A stretch of 45,733 nucleotides of DNA from Bacteroidota bacterium (GCA_005798825.1 SYIL01000019.1:1-45733); one strand, 5' to 3'. Shown: positions 25,352 to 34,027, numbered from the stretch's first letter. The notes: generated by a model from the letters alone, not told the origin. Translations and numbers: made by a program.

Positions 25352-28300
25352 CTAATCGACTAAATCTTCTTTTTCAAGTTCTGATAGGTAAACAATTTGA
25401 TTGGTATTTTTTGCAAAATTGCACCAATAACAATCTGTTTTTCCGCAACCACTCATAAACGAAAGCGATTTTAATTGCGCATTCGCCTTCTGAATCCAAG
25501 ATTTTAGCAGTTGGTTATGCTCTTCCGTGTAATAAATTTTGATGTGTGGAAATTCTCCATTTTCATCTTTTTCGATACAATCGATGACGGCCAGATTGCA
25601 TTTCCAATCCTTCCCTGGCAGATGGTTGGTCATCAATTGATAAATTCCGAGTTGAAACCAATAGATGGGCGGAATCTTGTCGAGAGAACGCAAACCTGGA
25701 GCCTGCGATTTCTTGATAGAATTTTCGGGTTTGCCTGTCTTGTAATCCACCACAGTGACATTATTCCCGTCAAAAACAATTTTATCTAAATTCCCGGCAA
25801 TGGGAACACCCTCTATTACGGTTTTTAAGGTTCTCTCTGAAAGTACAACCTGATGTGATTTAAACTCGGCGCTTCGGGCCGCATAATAATCGGGAAGCAT
25901 GTCTTTGCCTTGTTGCATGCGCAACGAAAATTGTTTTTCGTTGAATCCATGTCGTTGGCGGTACATTTCTTTTTCGAAAATCTGTATTAGGGCTGGTAGC
26001 GTGAGCCATTTTTTGTCATTCGTCCAACTGTCAACCCAAATCTTCATTGCTGCATGTATTGCGGTTCCATAGGATGTTGAGGGGTGAGGGGCATCGGGTA
26101 CCCGCACGATTCGTGTAAAATAAAATTTCAAACCACAGTCTAAAATGCTGTAAAGTGAAGAGGGTGAAAATGTAAAATTGGTGGTTCTATCTCGTATCCA
26201 ATCTAATTTGTCACTCAGTAATTTGGGTTTTGATGTTTTTTGAAGGATTGCCTGTTGTGCAAATAGCAGGTTTTGTATAGAAATTTCCTGATTCGTATCT
26301 TTAATTTCATCTGCACATTCATAGACAAATAAAGAGGCGGTCTGTTCTGAAGTTTTGGTTGCGGTAATGCGCAATTGGTTGAAACTAATATGGAGTGTCT
26401 TTTTTGCACGGGTTAATGCAACATAAAACAATCTGCGGCGTTCTTCAAGATCTTCTTCGGCTGTTGTTTGATTGTGTAGTTGGATTTCTTTTCCTTGAAT
26501 CAATTTCATGATTCTAAAAGGCATTCTTCCAGCATCGTTATCTTCCCACTCTTTGGGATTTAATCTCGTAACAAATACATGTTCAAATTCTAAGCCTTTG
26601 GAACCGTGTGTGGTAATGAATTGAACCCCTTCGGCATTTCCAATCCTTTTTTCTAAAGGAATTGCAATGTTGTTTCCCAGCATTTTTTTAATTGTCGACA
26701 AAAATTCGTGGTGCTTCTGAAAAGGATTTTTCTGGTTTTGACGATTGGAGAATTCTAAAAAAGTTTGTAAAACTTCGAGTGTCCATTCAGCATCGTTCGA
26801 TTTCAAAGCATGCGCTAAATAACCGCCTTCGCTGTATAATTGCTGAATAAGTTGGGGTACGCTTAGCCAACTTGCTTCTTTAATCCATTTTTCGATATTG
26901 TTCCAAAGTGCTTTTAAAGCAACAGAGGGAGGAGATCCAAATAGTTCTGTTTGTTGGGGCAGTTTTATGATTTCTGCGATATGGTCTCTCCAATGGTACT
27001 CGACTCCTTGATTGCGCGAGGATGTTTTTTTTGCATAAACAGCAACCGAGAGCTGGTTTACCTCAAAGCTAGAAATATCGTAAAGGGGGCTAATCAGCAA
27101 TTTATAAATCAGGTGTTCGCCACTGTTTGCTGAAGCCATTTCTAATGAAAGATATTCGAGCCACACAAGAAGATGTTCTATCGTGTTTTCGTTCAGTATG
27201 TCAACAGACCGATGAATAACAAAAGGCAATTTCAATTCATCAAAAGTGTCAACCAGTATTTTTACATGTTTATTGAACGGGAATAAAACGGCAATTTCAT
27301 TGGCTTTTTCACCTGATTCGATGAGTGTTTTAACTTCTTCAGCTATGCCAACGGCTTCGTGGAATTCGTTTTTGAATTGTTTAATATTGGGGGTGATGGG
27401 ATCAAAAAAACAGTTTTTCCCTGCAGCAATTAACTCTTTGGAAAGGCCTTCCATTTTGTATACCAATCGCTGCGAATTATTTTCAATCACCTTTTTGGCC
27501 ATGTCGAGAATGGGCTGTGAACTTCGGTAATTTTTGGTGAGGACGAATGTCTGTAAATTTTGTTCGTATTTTGAAGCGAAATCGAGCATATTGCTCACTT
27601 TTGCACCCTGAAAAGCATAGACACTTTGGTCATCATCTCCTACAACAAAACAATTCGGCCTATCTCCCCAGAATGATATTAATTGGTGGAGAATTTGATT
27701 TTGAAGACCGCTGGTGTCTTGGTATTCATCCACCAAAACATATTGGTAGCGTTCTTGTGAATCGAGCAATAGGTCAGGATCATTATTAAAGCCTTCGCTC
27801 ACCCATTCTAGCATGTCTGAAAACTCATACAAGCCCTTTTTTTTCTTTAATTCCTTGTAGGTAGAAAATAATTTGGCGGCTTCCAGGCCTTTTTCCCATG
27901 CCAGACGCATTTTTTTGTATTCTGAGGCCATGATGTCGCCTACTTTATGATCTCCTGTGGCTTTTTTATATACCAATTTGGGGAAAGCCAATTTGAAGTT
28001 TTCCGCGATCAGTAAGTTCTTTGTCCAGTCTTCTATTTGTGTTAGTTCGATACGCTCAGATTGCATTAAATTCCACATCTTTGAGAGATCACGGCGTATT
28101 TGTTGGGCATCATCTTGATAAGACTTTAACAAAGAATTGGAAGGCAATTGCTCGACAATACCCTGAATAAGGTCGATTTTATCTAAATCATCCATTACGC
28201 GCAATTCGGTCTGTGAAAACTTTTCGGGATTTTCTTGAATGATTTTATTACACAATCCATGAAAGGTATATATCGGGACATTAAACGCGGATGCGCCCAT

Positions 28301-28534
28301 AAATAAACCCAGGCGTTTTTGCATGGCAATCGAACCCGCATCGGTATAGGTAAGGCATAGAATATTTTGGGCTTGGGTATCTGTTTTAGAAATGATATTC
28401 AGAATGCGCGCGGCTAAAATTTGGGTTTTACCGGTTCCAGGCCCAGCGATTACCATAACGGGACCATCGATTGCATTTACGGCATGTTGTTGTTCGGTAT
28501 TGAGATCGTTGAATAAATCTTCGAAAGAATCCAT
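25352..28534 (-). CDS. UvrD/PcrA-type helicase fused to RecB/AddB-like Fe-S nuclease domain
   Basis: The 1060-residue protein begins with a superfamily 1A helicase: Q motif LNTEQQHAV, Walker A GPGTGKTQ (about residues 31-38), motif II LVDEYQDTS, GDDDQSVYAFQGA, TTHGSKGLEF and RRLFYVALTRAKKTL. The last ~270 residues form a PD-(D/E)XK nuclease with the RecB-like motif VVDYKTGKP. Four Cys flank it: one in LDCGLKFYF and three in CGKTDCYWC, the pattern of the AddB iron-sulfur nuclease. The most likely role is processing of DNA ends or stalled intermediates by one chain instead of an AddAB pair. The gene stands alone, convergent with rnc; no obvious partner lies nearby. Confidence 0.9.
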   Translation of the reverse strand: MDSFEDLFNDLNTEQQHAVNAIDGPVMVIAGPGTGKTQILAARILNIISKTDTQAQNILCLTYTDAGSIAMQKRLGLFMGASAFNVPIYTFHGLCNKIIQENPEKFSQTELRVMDDLDKIDLIQGIVEQLPSNSLLKSYQDDAQQIRRDLSKMWNLMQSERIELTQIEDWTKNLLIAENFKLAFPKLVYKKATGDHKVGDIMASEYKKMRLAWEKGLEAAKLFSTYKELKKKKGLYEFSDMLEWVSEGFNNDPDLLLDSQERYQYVLVDEYQDTSGLQNQILHQLISFWGDRPNCFVVGDDDQSVYAFQGAKVSNMLDFASKYEQNLQTFVLTKNYRSSQPILDMAKKVIENNSQRLVYKMEGLSKELIAAGKNCFFDPITPNIKQFKNEFHEAVGIAEEVKTLIESGEKANEIAVLFPFNKHVKILVDTFDELKLPFVIHRSVDILNENTIEHLLVWLEYLSLEMASANSGEHLIYKLLISPLYDISSFEVNQLSVAVYAKKTSSRNQGVEYHWRDHIAEIIKLPQQTELFGSPPSVALKALWNNIEKWIKEASWLSVPQLIQQLYSEGGYLAHALKSNDAEWTLEVLQTFLEFSNRQNQKNPFQKHHEFLSTIKKMLGNNIAIPLEKRIGNAEGVQFITTHGSKGLEFEHVFVTRLNPKEWEDNDAGRMPFRIMKLIQGKEIQLHNQTTAEEDLEERRRLFYVALTRAKKTLHISFNQLRITATKTSEQTASLFVYECADEIKDTNQEISIQNLLFAQQAILQKTSKPKLLSDKLDWIRDRTTNFTFSPSSLYSILDCGLKFYFTRIVRVPDAPHPSTSYGTAIHAAMKIWVDSWTNDKKWLTLPALIQIFEKEMYRQRHGFNEKQFSLRMQQGKDMLPDYYAARSAEFKSHQVVLSERTLKTVIEGVPIAGNLDKIVFDGNNVTVVDYKTGKPENSIKKSQAPGLRSLDKIPPIYWFQLGIYQLMTNHLPGKDWKCNLAVIDCIEKDENGEFPHIKIYYTEEHNQLLKSWIQKANAQLKSLSFMSGCGKTDCYWCNFAKNTNQIVYLSELEKEDLVD

Positions 28535-28644
28535 CTATGCAATATACTAAAACAAAATCAAAATTGCTAGGATAGTTTCGTTCAAAAGGGTTGGATGCAA
28601 TGGATATTCAGAATGGATAAATCCTAAATTCGAAACCCATTAAC

Positions 28645-28652
28645 TATCTTTG
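28645..28652 (+). promoter_or_regulatory. -7 promoter box of the DUF1599 operon
   Basis: TATCTTTG matches TAnnTTTG exactly and ends 6 nt before the ATG at 28659. This predicts a leaderless transcript for the DUF1599-BT_3928-permease-aroK operon. Confidence 0.45.
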
Positions 28653-28658
28653 TAATCG

Positions 28659-29189
28659 ATGCCTGATACGAACCAAGAGTACGCAGCTATTTTATTTTCC
28701 TGCAGAGAAGTATTTCTTAAAAAGAACGAGGATTATGGGACTTCATGGAGATTGTTTCGTCCTTCAAGTCTTACGGATCAGATATACATCAAAGCCCAAC
28801 GCATTCGCAATATCGAAGAATCGGGACGCAATGCTGTGGGGGATGATATTAGAAGTGAATTTATGGGCATTGTTAATTATAGCCTAATCGCATTGATTCA
28901 ACTCTCATACATTCAACAACAAAAAGACCCAATGAATGCCGATGAAATTTCCCTTGTTTATGAAGATTGTGCAAATAAAACCCAATCATTGATGATTTTA
29001 AAGAATTCTGATTATAGCGAGGTATGGAGGGACATGCGCATCAGTAGTTTTACCGATATGGTTTTGGTGAAAATTGCCCGCATCAAACAAATAGAAGACA
29101 ACCAAGGAAAAACGAACGTAAGCGAAGGGGTAGAGTCGAACTACCAAGACATTATCAACTATGCTATTTTTGCCTTAATAAGATTGTAA
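28659..29189 (+). CDS. DUF1599 protein with two internal repeats
   Basis: The 176-residue protein belongs to DUF1599. It is built from two similar halves: KKNEDYGTSWRLFRPSSLTD...KAQRIRNIEESG...DIRSEFMGIVNYSLIALIQL and LKNSDYSEVWRDMRISSFTD...KIARIKQIEDNQ...GVESNYQDIINYAIFALIRL. The domain has been linked by others to nucleotide modification or MazG-like helical folds, but the function in cellular genomes is unknown. In Bacteroidota it commonly precedes a BT_3928-type DoxX gene, as here, one nucleotide downstream. The two genes are thus in the same operon and may act together. Confidence 0.85.
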   Translation: MPDTNQEYAAILFSCREVFLKKNEDYGTSWRLFRPSSLTDQIYIKAQRIRNIEESGRNAVGDDIRSEFMGIVNYSLIALIQLSYIQQQKDPMNADEISLVYEDCANKTQSLMILKNSDYSEVWRDMRISSFTDMVLVKIARIKQIEDNQGKTNVSEGVESNYQDIINYAIFALIRL

Positions 29190-29190
29190 G

Positions 29191-30726
29191 ATGAAAGTTG
29201 TATTTCAAATCGCCAAATTCCTTACCGCTGGATTATTTATTTTATCAGGGATTGTTAAACTCAATGACCCCAGTGGATTTTCGATTAAACTCAACGAATA
29301 CTTCGATGTGTTTTCTCAAGATGTATCTGCCAGGCAAGATTCAATTCGGGTTTTGGTTTCTATGGGAAAAGTACGCTGTGTTGATACCAAAACAGTGCTC
29401 TATAATTTTGATACCAAAAAAGAATTTGGTTGGCAAATTATGGCAATGTCTGCCACTGCAAATAATGGAGGTTCAATGGGCGTTAAGACCACATGGGGGG
29501 GATCTTCTTTGGCGGAAGGAAGTATTGATATTGTTGCAGGTGACACACTAGACAAGCGCATTACTATTCGTTTGTTAGGACCCGATTCCCTTGTGTTGGC
29601 TTCTGCAGACAAGACAATCTCTTTCGATTCGACAGGTGCTACGATAACAGTCCAATCTGCTGTTAATGTGGATGTGGCAAATTATGCAAAATCAAATGGA
29701 TGGTTATATCATTTTTTCAAGGGATGCAAACAGTATACGCTCTACTTGAGTATTTTCGTTTGTGCGTTGGAGGTGTTTTTGGGACTGGCACTGTTCATCG
29801 GTTGGAATATTCGATTAACCCTTTTTATCACTTCTGCGCTTATCCTTTTTTTTACATTTTTAACTTTTTATAGTGCCTACTTCAACAAGGTAACAGATTG
29901 TGGTTGTTTTGGTGATTTTCTTAAACTCAAACTCTGGCATTCATTTTATAAAAACATCTTGCTGCTATTATTACTGTCGGTAATGATTATGGGTATTCAA
30001 CACAATTCTCAATGGTTTTCGAAGCGTTTTGGAAACAAGCTCATGGCAGTTCTTGGTGTTTTGATACTATTTTTTGGTGGGTATTGTTACCTCTATTTGC
30101 CAGTATGGGATTTTTTGCCATACAAGAAAGGCAATGATATAAAACAAATCATGACTATTTTGCCAAAAGGTGAGCGTGAATCAGATAGTATTGAGGTTTC
30201 ATTTGTTTTGTATAAAGGCAATGACTCGATTGCGTGTACCAGTAAAGAGTATGAGTCTGCGATTAACAAAGGTTTTCAGTATGATGTCAATAGATCGTTG
30301 CGGCGAAAAATTGTTGTCGAAGGTTACAAATGGCCCATTCACGATTTTTCTATCAATGACCCCGTAAATGGTGTCGATATGAAGGACAGTTTTTTAAATG
30401 ATCCTGCTTTTAAATGGGTGTATATTGCAACATTTTTGAGTGAAACAGATGAAAAAATCACGCAAAAAATGGCAACTTTATTCACTTGGGGCAAATCCAA
30501 AGGGATTGTTATGTACGCGCTTACCGCAGAATCGCCCGAAGCGTCGAAAGCGATTGTTTCCAAGTTGAAACTGCCTTTTAATTTTTACCCTGCCGATCAA
30601 AAAATGTTGATGACAATGGCACGATACAATCCCACATTGTATTTATTTAAGGGGTCGGTGGTGGTCGAAAAGTGGAGTGGTATTCAATTGCCCAGTGTTC
30701 GAGAAGTTGAAAAACTAATTCAATGA
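29191..30726 (+). CDS. BT_3928-family DoxX-like membrane protein with extra beta-rich block
   Basis: The 511-residue protein starts with a DoxX-type first helix (FLTAGLFILSGIVKLNDPSGF) and has four or five membrane segments between about residues 185 and 315, including the conserved DCGCFGDFLKL. The C-terminal ~180 residues (from PIHDFSINDP to the end) look like a periplasmic thioredoxin-fold domain without a CxxC motif. Between the first and second membrane helices there is a ~110-residue beta-rich block (about 65-175) that I do not expect in this family. It overlaps the downstream permease by 4 nt (ATGA). The role is unknown; the DoxX part hints at membrane redox processes. Confidence 0.82.
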   Translation: MKVVFQIAKFLTAGLFILSGIVKLNDPSGFSIKLNEYFDVFSQDVSARQDSIRVLVSMGKVRCVDTKTVLYNFDTKKEFGWQIMAMSATANNGGSMGVKTTWGGSSLAEGSIDIVAGDTLDKRITIRLLGPDSLVLASADKTISFDSTGATITVQSAVNVDVANYAKSNGWLYHFFKGCKQYTLYLSIFVCALEVFLGLALFIGWNIRLTLFITSALILFFTFLTFYSAYFNKVTDCGCFGDFLKLKLWHSFYKNILLLLLLSVMIMGIQHNSQWFSKRFGNKLMAVLGVLILFFGGYCYLYLPVWDFLPYKKGNDIKQIMTILPKGERESDSIEVSFVLYKGNDSIACTSKEYESAINKGFQYDVNRSLRRKIVVEGYKWPIHDFSINDPVNGVDMKDSFLNDPAFKWVYIATFLSETDEKITQKMATLFTWGKSKGIVMYALTAESPEASKAIVSKLKLPFNFYPADQKMLMTMARYNPTLYLFKGSVVVEKWSGIQLPSVREVEKLIQ

Positions 30727-31778
30727 TTCAAAAGAACATCGCCCAAAAGATGACCTTTTTATTGTCGGTCTTGATGGGATTGGTGATGTTCATTTTTTTT
30801 CTGTTTCAGGCCTTGCCAGGCGCTGAAGAAATGCTAACAACACAAAGGGCCGATGCCAAAACCAAACAGGCCATAGTTGCTGAGTTGGGGCTAGACCAGC
30901 CGGTCTATTTACAAGCGTTATTATACGTAAACGACCTTTCACCCATTTCAATATACCACAGTAAGAGCCAAAAAATACCCTTTCTAAGTGGGTTTTCGAT
31001 TAAAACAGCGCAATATCACTTTTGGTTAAAGTTGCCATATCTCCGCAAATCATTTCAAACAAAACAGCCGGTGGGTGGGATGTTGTTTCAGGCATTTATT
31101 GGGACCATGGTATTGGCTATCGCAGCAATGCTCATTGCACTTTTGTTGGGTATCCCATTGGGAATATGGGCTGCTATGAATCAGGGAAAATGGAATGACA
31201 ATGTGATTGTCTCTTTGTCTGCAGTGGGCATATCGATGCCATCTTTTTTTTCGGCTATGGTATTCTCTTGGCTTTTTGGATTTGTTTGGCACCGCTATAC
31301 CGGACTATCCATGACAGGCAGTTTATGGGAAATTGACGAATTGGGAGAAGGTCGTCAGGTGGTCTGGTCGAATATAATCTTGCCCGCTTGCGCTTTGGGT
31401 ATTCGTCCTTTGGCAGTATTTATTCAATTAACCAGAAATACGATGGTTGAGATGCTTGCCCAAGATTTTGTGCGCACCGCACGTGCAAAAGGCCTTTCCC
31501 GTTGGCAAGCTACAGTTAAGCATGCATTACCCAATGCCATGAATCCACTCATTACCAGTGTTGGCGGTTGGTTTAGTAGTCTTTTGGCTGGTTCTTTTTT
31601 TACGGAATATATTTTTCAGTGGAAGGGATTGGGTAAAATTACGATTGAAGCGCTGCAACAATCCGACTTTCCTGTCGTTATGGGTGCTGTGTTATTCACA
31701 GCATGTGTATTCTTCATTTTGCATACCATCACTGAGATGTTGTATGTTTGGATAGATCCTCGAGTTCGATATGAATAA
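30723..31778 (+). CDS. ABC transporter permease, DppB/OppB type
   Basis: The 351-residue protein is an inner-membrane permease of the peptide/nickel importer type. Six membrane helices are visible and the cytoplasmic coupling loop reads ARAKGLSRWQATVKHALPNAMNPLI, the EAA-like motif that contacts the ATPase. The N-terminal FLFQALPGAEEML... and C-terminal LYVWIDPRVRYE are typical of DppB. No second permease, ATPase or binding protein is encoded nearby, so the remaining subunits must be elsewhere. It overlaps its upstream neighbour by 4 nt and aroK by 8 nt, so it is translationally linked to both. Confidence 0.9.
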   Translation: MIQKNIAQKMTFLLSVLMGLVMFIFFLFQALPGAEEMLTTQRADAKTKQAIVAELGLDQPVYLQALLYVNDLSPISIYHSKSQKIPFLSGFSIKTAQYHFWLKLPYLRKSFQTKQPVGGMLFQAFIGTMVLAIAAMLIALLLGIPLGIWAAMNQGKWNDNVIVSLSAVGISMPSFFSAMVFSWLFGFVWHRYTGLSMTGSLWEIDELGEGRQVVWSNIILPACALGIRPLAVFIQLTRNTMVEMLAQDFVRTARAKGLSRWQATVKHALPNAMNPLITSVGGWFSSLLAGSFFTEYIFQWKGLGKITIEALQQSDFPVVMGAVLFTACVFFILHTITEMLYVWIDPRVRYE

Positions 31779-32283
31779 AGTATATCTAGTAGGTTTACCT
31801 GCTTCTGGAAAGACCACTACCGCCCAATGGCTTGCCAAAAGAATGTCTTGGCAGTTTTTTGATTTGGATGCTTCAATTGAAGCGGAAACTGAGATGTCTG
31901 TATCCGACTATTTTGGTTTGCATGGTGAAGAATCGTTCAGAATGGTTGAAGCAGAATGTCTCAGGGCTACCCGGCATTTGAGAAACACAGTCGTGGGGTG
32001 TGGTGGAGGTACAGCCGCTTTTCATGGCAATATGGAGTGGATGAAAATGAACGGTCTTACGATTTATTTGAACACGCCTTTGGACGTGTTGGTGCACAGA
32101 ATTGAGGTTGATCCTGCATTAAGACCGATGTTTATTGGCCATACGAATGCTGAAATTCTGAAAAAACTGTCTAAAATATCAGAAAAACGCCGTGTTTTCT
32201 ATGGTTTAGCGAAGATTATTTGGAATAAAAGCGAGCCGAATGAATTATTTTATAATGCTGTAAATCAATTGATTGCGGTTTAG
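31771..32283 (+). CDS. aroK: Shikimate kinase
   Basis: Shikimate kinase phosphorylates shikimate with ATP, the fifth step of chorismate synthesis. The 170-residue protein has Walker A GLPASGKT (residues 8-15), the shikimate-binding Asp33 (FDLDASIE) and Arg57 (ESFRMVEAE), the GGG loop at 78-80 (VGCGGGT) and the lid Arg118 (ALRPM). The length is standard. It begins inside the permease gene (8-nt overlap), ending the DUF1599-to-aroK operon. No other aromatic amino acid gene is close. Confidence 0.95.
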   Translation: MNKVYLVGLPASGKTTTAQWLAKRMSWQFFDLDASIEAETEMSVSDYFGLHGEESFRMVEAECLRATRHLRNTVVGCGGGTAAFHGNMEWMKMNGLTIYLNTPLDVLVHRIEVDPALRPMFIGHTNAEILKKLSKISEKRRVFYGLAKIIWNKSEPNELFYNAVNQLIAV

Positions 32284-32353
32284 TTATTCAATTATTTTGC
32301 CCAATTGTTAATTTCTAGTGCAAAAGTTCATGGTTTCTTAGTGTTTTCAGTAC

Positions 32354-32383
32354 TTGACAACTAGAATCACTTAATTACTTTTG
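32354..32383 (+). promoter_or_regulatory. Promoter of the HU gene (TTG - 19 nt - TACTTTTG)
   Basis: TTG at 32354-32356 and TACTTTTG at 32376-32383, an exact TAnnTTTG match, are separated by 19 nt, the best -33/-7 pair in the window. Transcription should begin near 32389, giving a leader of about 24 nt before the HU ATG. Confidence 0.72.
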
Positions 32384-32412
32384 AGTCACAATAACGAAAT
32401 AAAAAAATAACT

Positions 32413-32682
32413 ATGAACAAATCAGATTTAATTGGAAGAATGTCTAGCGACGCTGGCATCACTAAGGCCCAAGCTGCTTCTGCACTTGGAAGTTTTACCT
32501 CTGCTACTACTGAGACGCTTAAAAAAGGCGGAAAAGTAATTTTGGTAGGATTTGGTACTTTTTCTGTAAGCAGCCGCAATGCCCGCAAAGGCCGTAACCC
32601 ACAAACCGGTGCTGTAATTAATATTGCTGCAAAGAAAGTTGCAAAATTCAAGGCTGGTGCTGAGTTGAATGGCAGTATGTAA
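32413..32682 (+). CDS. HU-family DNA-binding protein
   Basis: The 89-residue basic protein is a histone-like HU. The N-terminal dimerisation helices (MNKSDLIGRMSSDAGITKAQAASALGSF) are followed by GKVILVGFGTFSVSSRNARKGRNPQTG, the HU/IHF signature with the DNA-inserting Pro in RNPQTG, and the final AAKKVAKFKAGAELNG. HU dimers bend and compact DNA. It is a single-gene unit, with its own promoter and a strong terminator 14 nt after the stop codon. Confidence 0.97.
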   Translation: MNKSDLIGRMSSDAGITKAQAASALGSFTSATTETLKKGGKVILVGFGTFSVSSRNARKGRNPQTGAVINIAAKKVAKFKAGAELNGSM

Positions 32683-32695
32683 TGAATTTTTATCC

Positions 32696-32728
32696 AAAAA
32701 AAACCCCGCCATAGGCGGGGTTTTTTTT
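32696..32728 (+). terminator. Intrinsic terminator after the HU gene
   Basis: A 7-bp GC stem CCCCGCC/GGCGGGG with an ATA loop is flanked by eight A and eight T, so the stem can extend into the A/T runs. It is the strongest terminator in the window. Confidence 0.93.
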
Positions 32729-32751
32729 GCTCCATCATAGACATTCTTACT

Positions 32752-32759
32752 TAATTTTG
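32752..32759 (+). promoter_or_regulatory. -7 promoter box of the class III aminotransferase gene
   Basis: TAATTTTG matches TAnnTTTG exactly, 4 nt before the ATG at 32764. A TTTG at 32726-32729, at the end of the HU terminator T-run, could serve as the -33 element with a slightly long 22-nt spacer. Confidence 0.45.
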
Positions 32760-32763
32760 TACC

Positions 32764-33954
32764 ATGCATATTCACCCGCGTCAGGCTTTTCTTGCGCATT
32801 TGGCCCAAACCAGTCCATCACCAATGAATATTCATATTGTAAAGGCTGCGGGAAATTATCTTTTCGATGCCGACGGAAATCGCTATTTAGATTTGATTGC
32901 AGGAATTTCCGTTTGTAATATTGGACACCAACACCCAGAGGTTGTGGCCGCAGTTCAAGGCCAAGCAGCTGATTTTATGCATGTTATGGTTTATGGAGAG
33001 ACTATTCAAAGTCCACAATCACTGTTTGCGCACAATTTGGTCCAATATTTACCCCCTTCTTTAGATTGCTGCTATTTTGTCAATTCAGGGGGTGAAGCCA
33101 TTGATGGTGCAATGAAATTGGCTAAGAGGGTGACTGGTAAAACTGATTTTGTGGCCCAAACCGATGCTTACCATGGGAGTAGCCAGGGTCCACTTAGTCT
33201 TATGAGCAATGATTATTATTCACAAGCCTACAGGCCGCTCTTACCCTCTGTGCACTTTATTGCCCAAGACGATATACAAGGTTTGGAAGACATACCTTGG
33301 TCAAGGGTAGCGGCAGTTGTGGTAGAATTGATTCAAGCCGAACGTGGCGCCAAACTTTCGGGCAAAGAATTTATACACTCCCTTAGAGACAAATGCAACC
33401 AACATTGCTCTCTGCTTATTTTTGATGAAATTCAGACTGCGATGGGACGTACCGGAACCTTGTTTGCTTTTGAGCAATATGGCGTTATTCCCGATGTGCT
33501 CGTATTGGGTAAAGCCATCGGAGGGGGGATGCCTATGGGTGCTTTTATAGCATCCCACAAACTAATGCAAACACTTAGTCAGAACCCAATACTCGGACAC
33601 CTGACTACATTTGGCGGACACCCAGTCGTTACGGCAGCAGGCAATGCGGCATTAAAAGTACTGATTGAAGAAAAACTGATGGATGAAGTTGCGGGGAAAG
33701 AAAAGTTATTTCGTCGATTGCTTGATCATGAACGCATACTTGCGATTCATGGGAAAGGTCTTCTCCTGGCAATTGAATTTTCAAACCACGAAGAAGTTTC
33801 TGCGTTAATTCAAGCAATGCTTTTACGGGGGCTCTTTGCAGATTGGTTTTTATATGCGCCTCATTGTCTTAGAATTGCACCCCCTCTTACCATTTCAAGC
33901 GACGAAATAGCATTTGCGTGTTCATTGATCACAGAAATATTGGATGAAATATGA
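32764..33954 (+). CDS. Class III PLP-dependent aminotransferase
   Basis: The 396-residue protein is a fold-type I aminotransferase of the acetylornithine/ornithine/4-aminobutyrate group. PLP-binding landmarks are FVNSGGEAIDGAMKLAK, AYHGSSQG, the Asp-Glu pair in LLIFDEIQTAMGRTGTLFA (221-222), and Lys250 in VLGKAIGGGMPMGAF, the Schiff-base lysine. The usual EPIQGEGG segment reads ELIQAERGA here. Substrate cannot be assigned; the family transfers omega-amino groups of ornithine, lysine, putrescine or similar. Start: the ATG lies 4 nt from a -7 box, and an alternative Met21 is less likely. It is a single transcription unit behind the HU terminator. Confidence 0.92.
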   Translation: MHIHPRQAFLAHLAQTSPSPMNIHIVKAAGNYLFDADGNRYLDLIAGISVCNIGHQHPEVVAAVQGQAADFMHVMVYGETIQSPQSLFAHNLVQYLPPSLDCCYFVNSGGEAIDGAMKLAKRVTGKTDFVAQTDAYHGSSQGPLSLMSNDYYSQAYRPLLPSVHFIAQDDIQGLEDIPWSRVAAVVVELIQAERGAKLSGKEFIHSLRDKCNQHCSLLIFDEIQTAMGRTGTLFAFEQYGVIPDVLVLGKAIGGGMPMGAFIASHKLMQTLSQNPILGHLTTFGGHPVVTAAGNAALKVLIEEKLMDEVAGKEKLFRRLLDHERILAIHGKGLLLAIEFSNHEEVSALIQAMLLRGLFADWFLYAPHCLRIAPPLTISSDEIAFACSLITEILDEI

Positions 33955-33978
33955 AATCATTTTGGGGGGTAATGAGTC

Positions 33979-33986
33979 TATATTTG
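33979..33986 (+). promoter_or_regulatory. -7 promoter box upstream of the lipoprotein gene
   Basis: TATATTTG matches TAnnTTTG exactly, 41 nt before the ATG at 34028; a TTTG occurs 14 nt upstream, closer than ideal for a -33 element. Confidence 0.35.
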
Positions 33987-34027
33987 TTTTATCACAATTG
34001 TTTTAATGGGTTTTGCCATAGTTTAGC

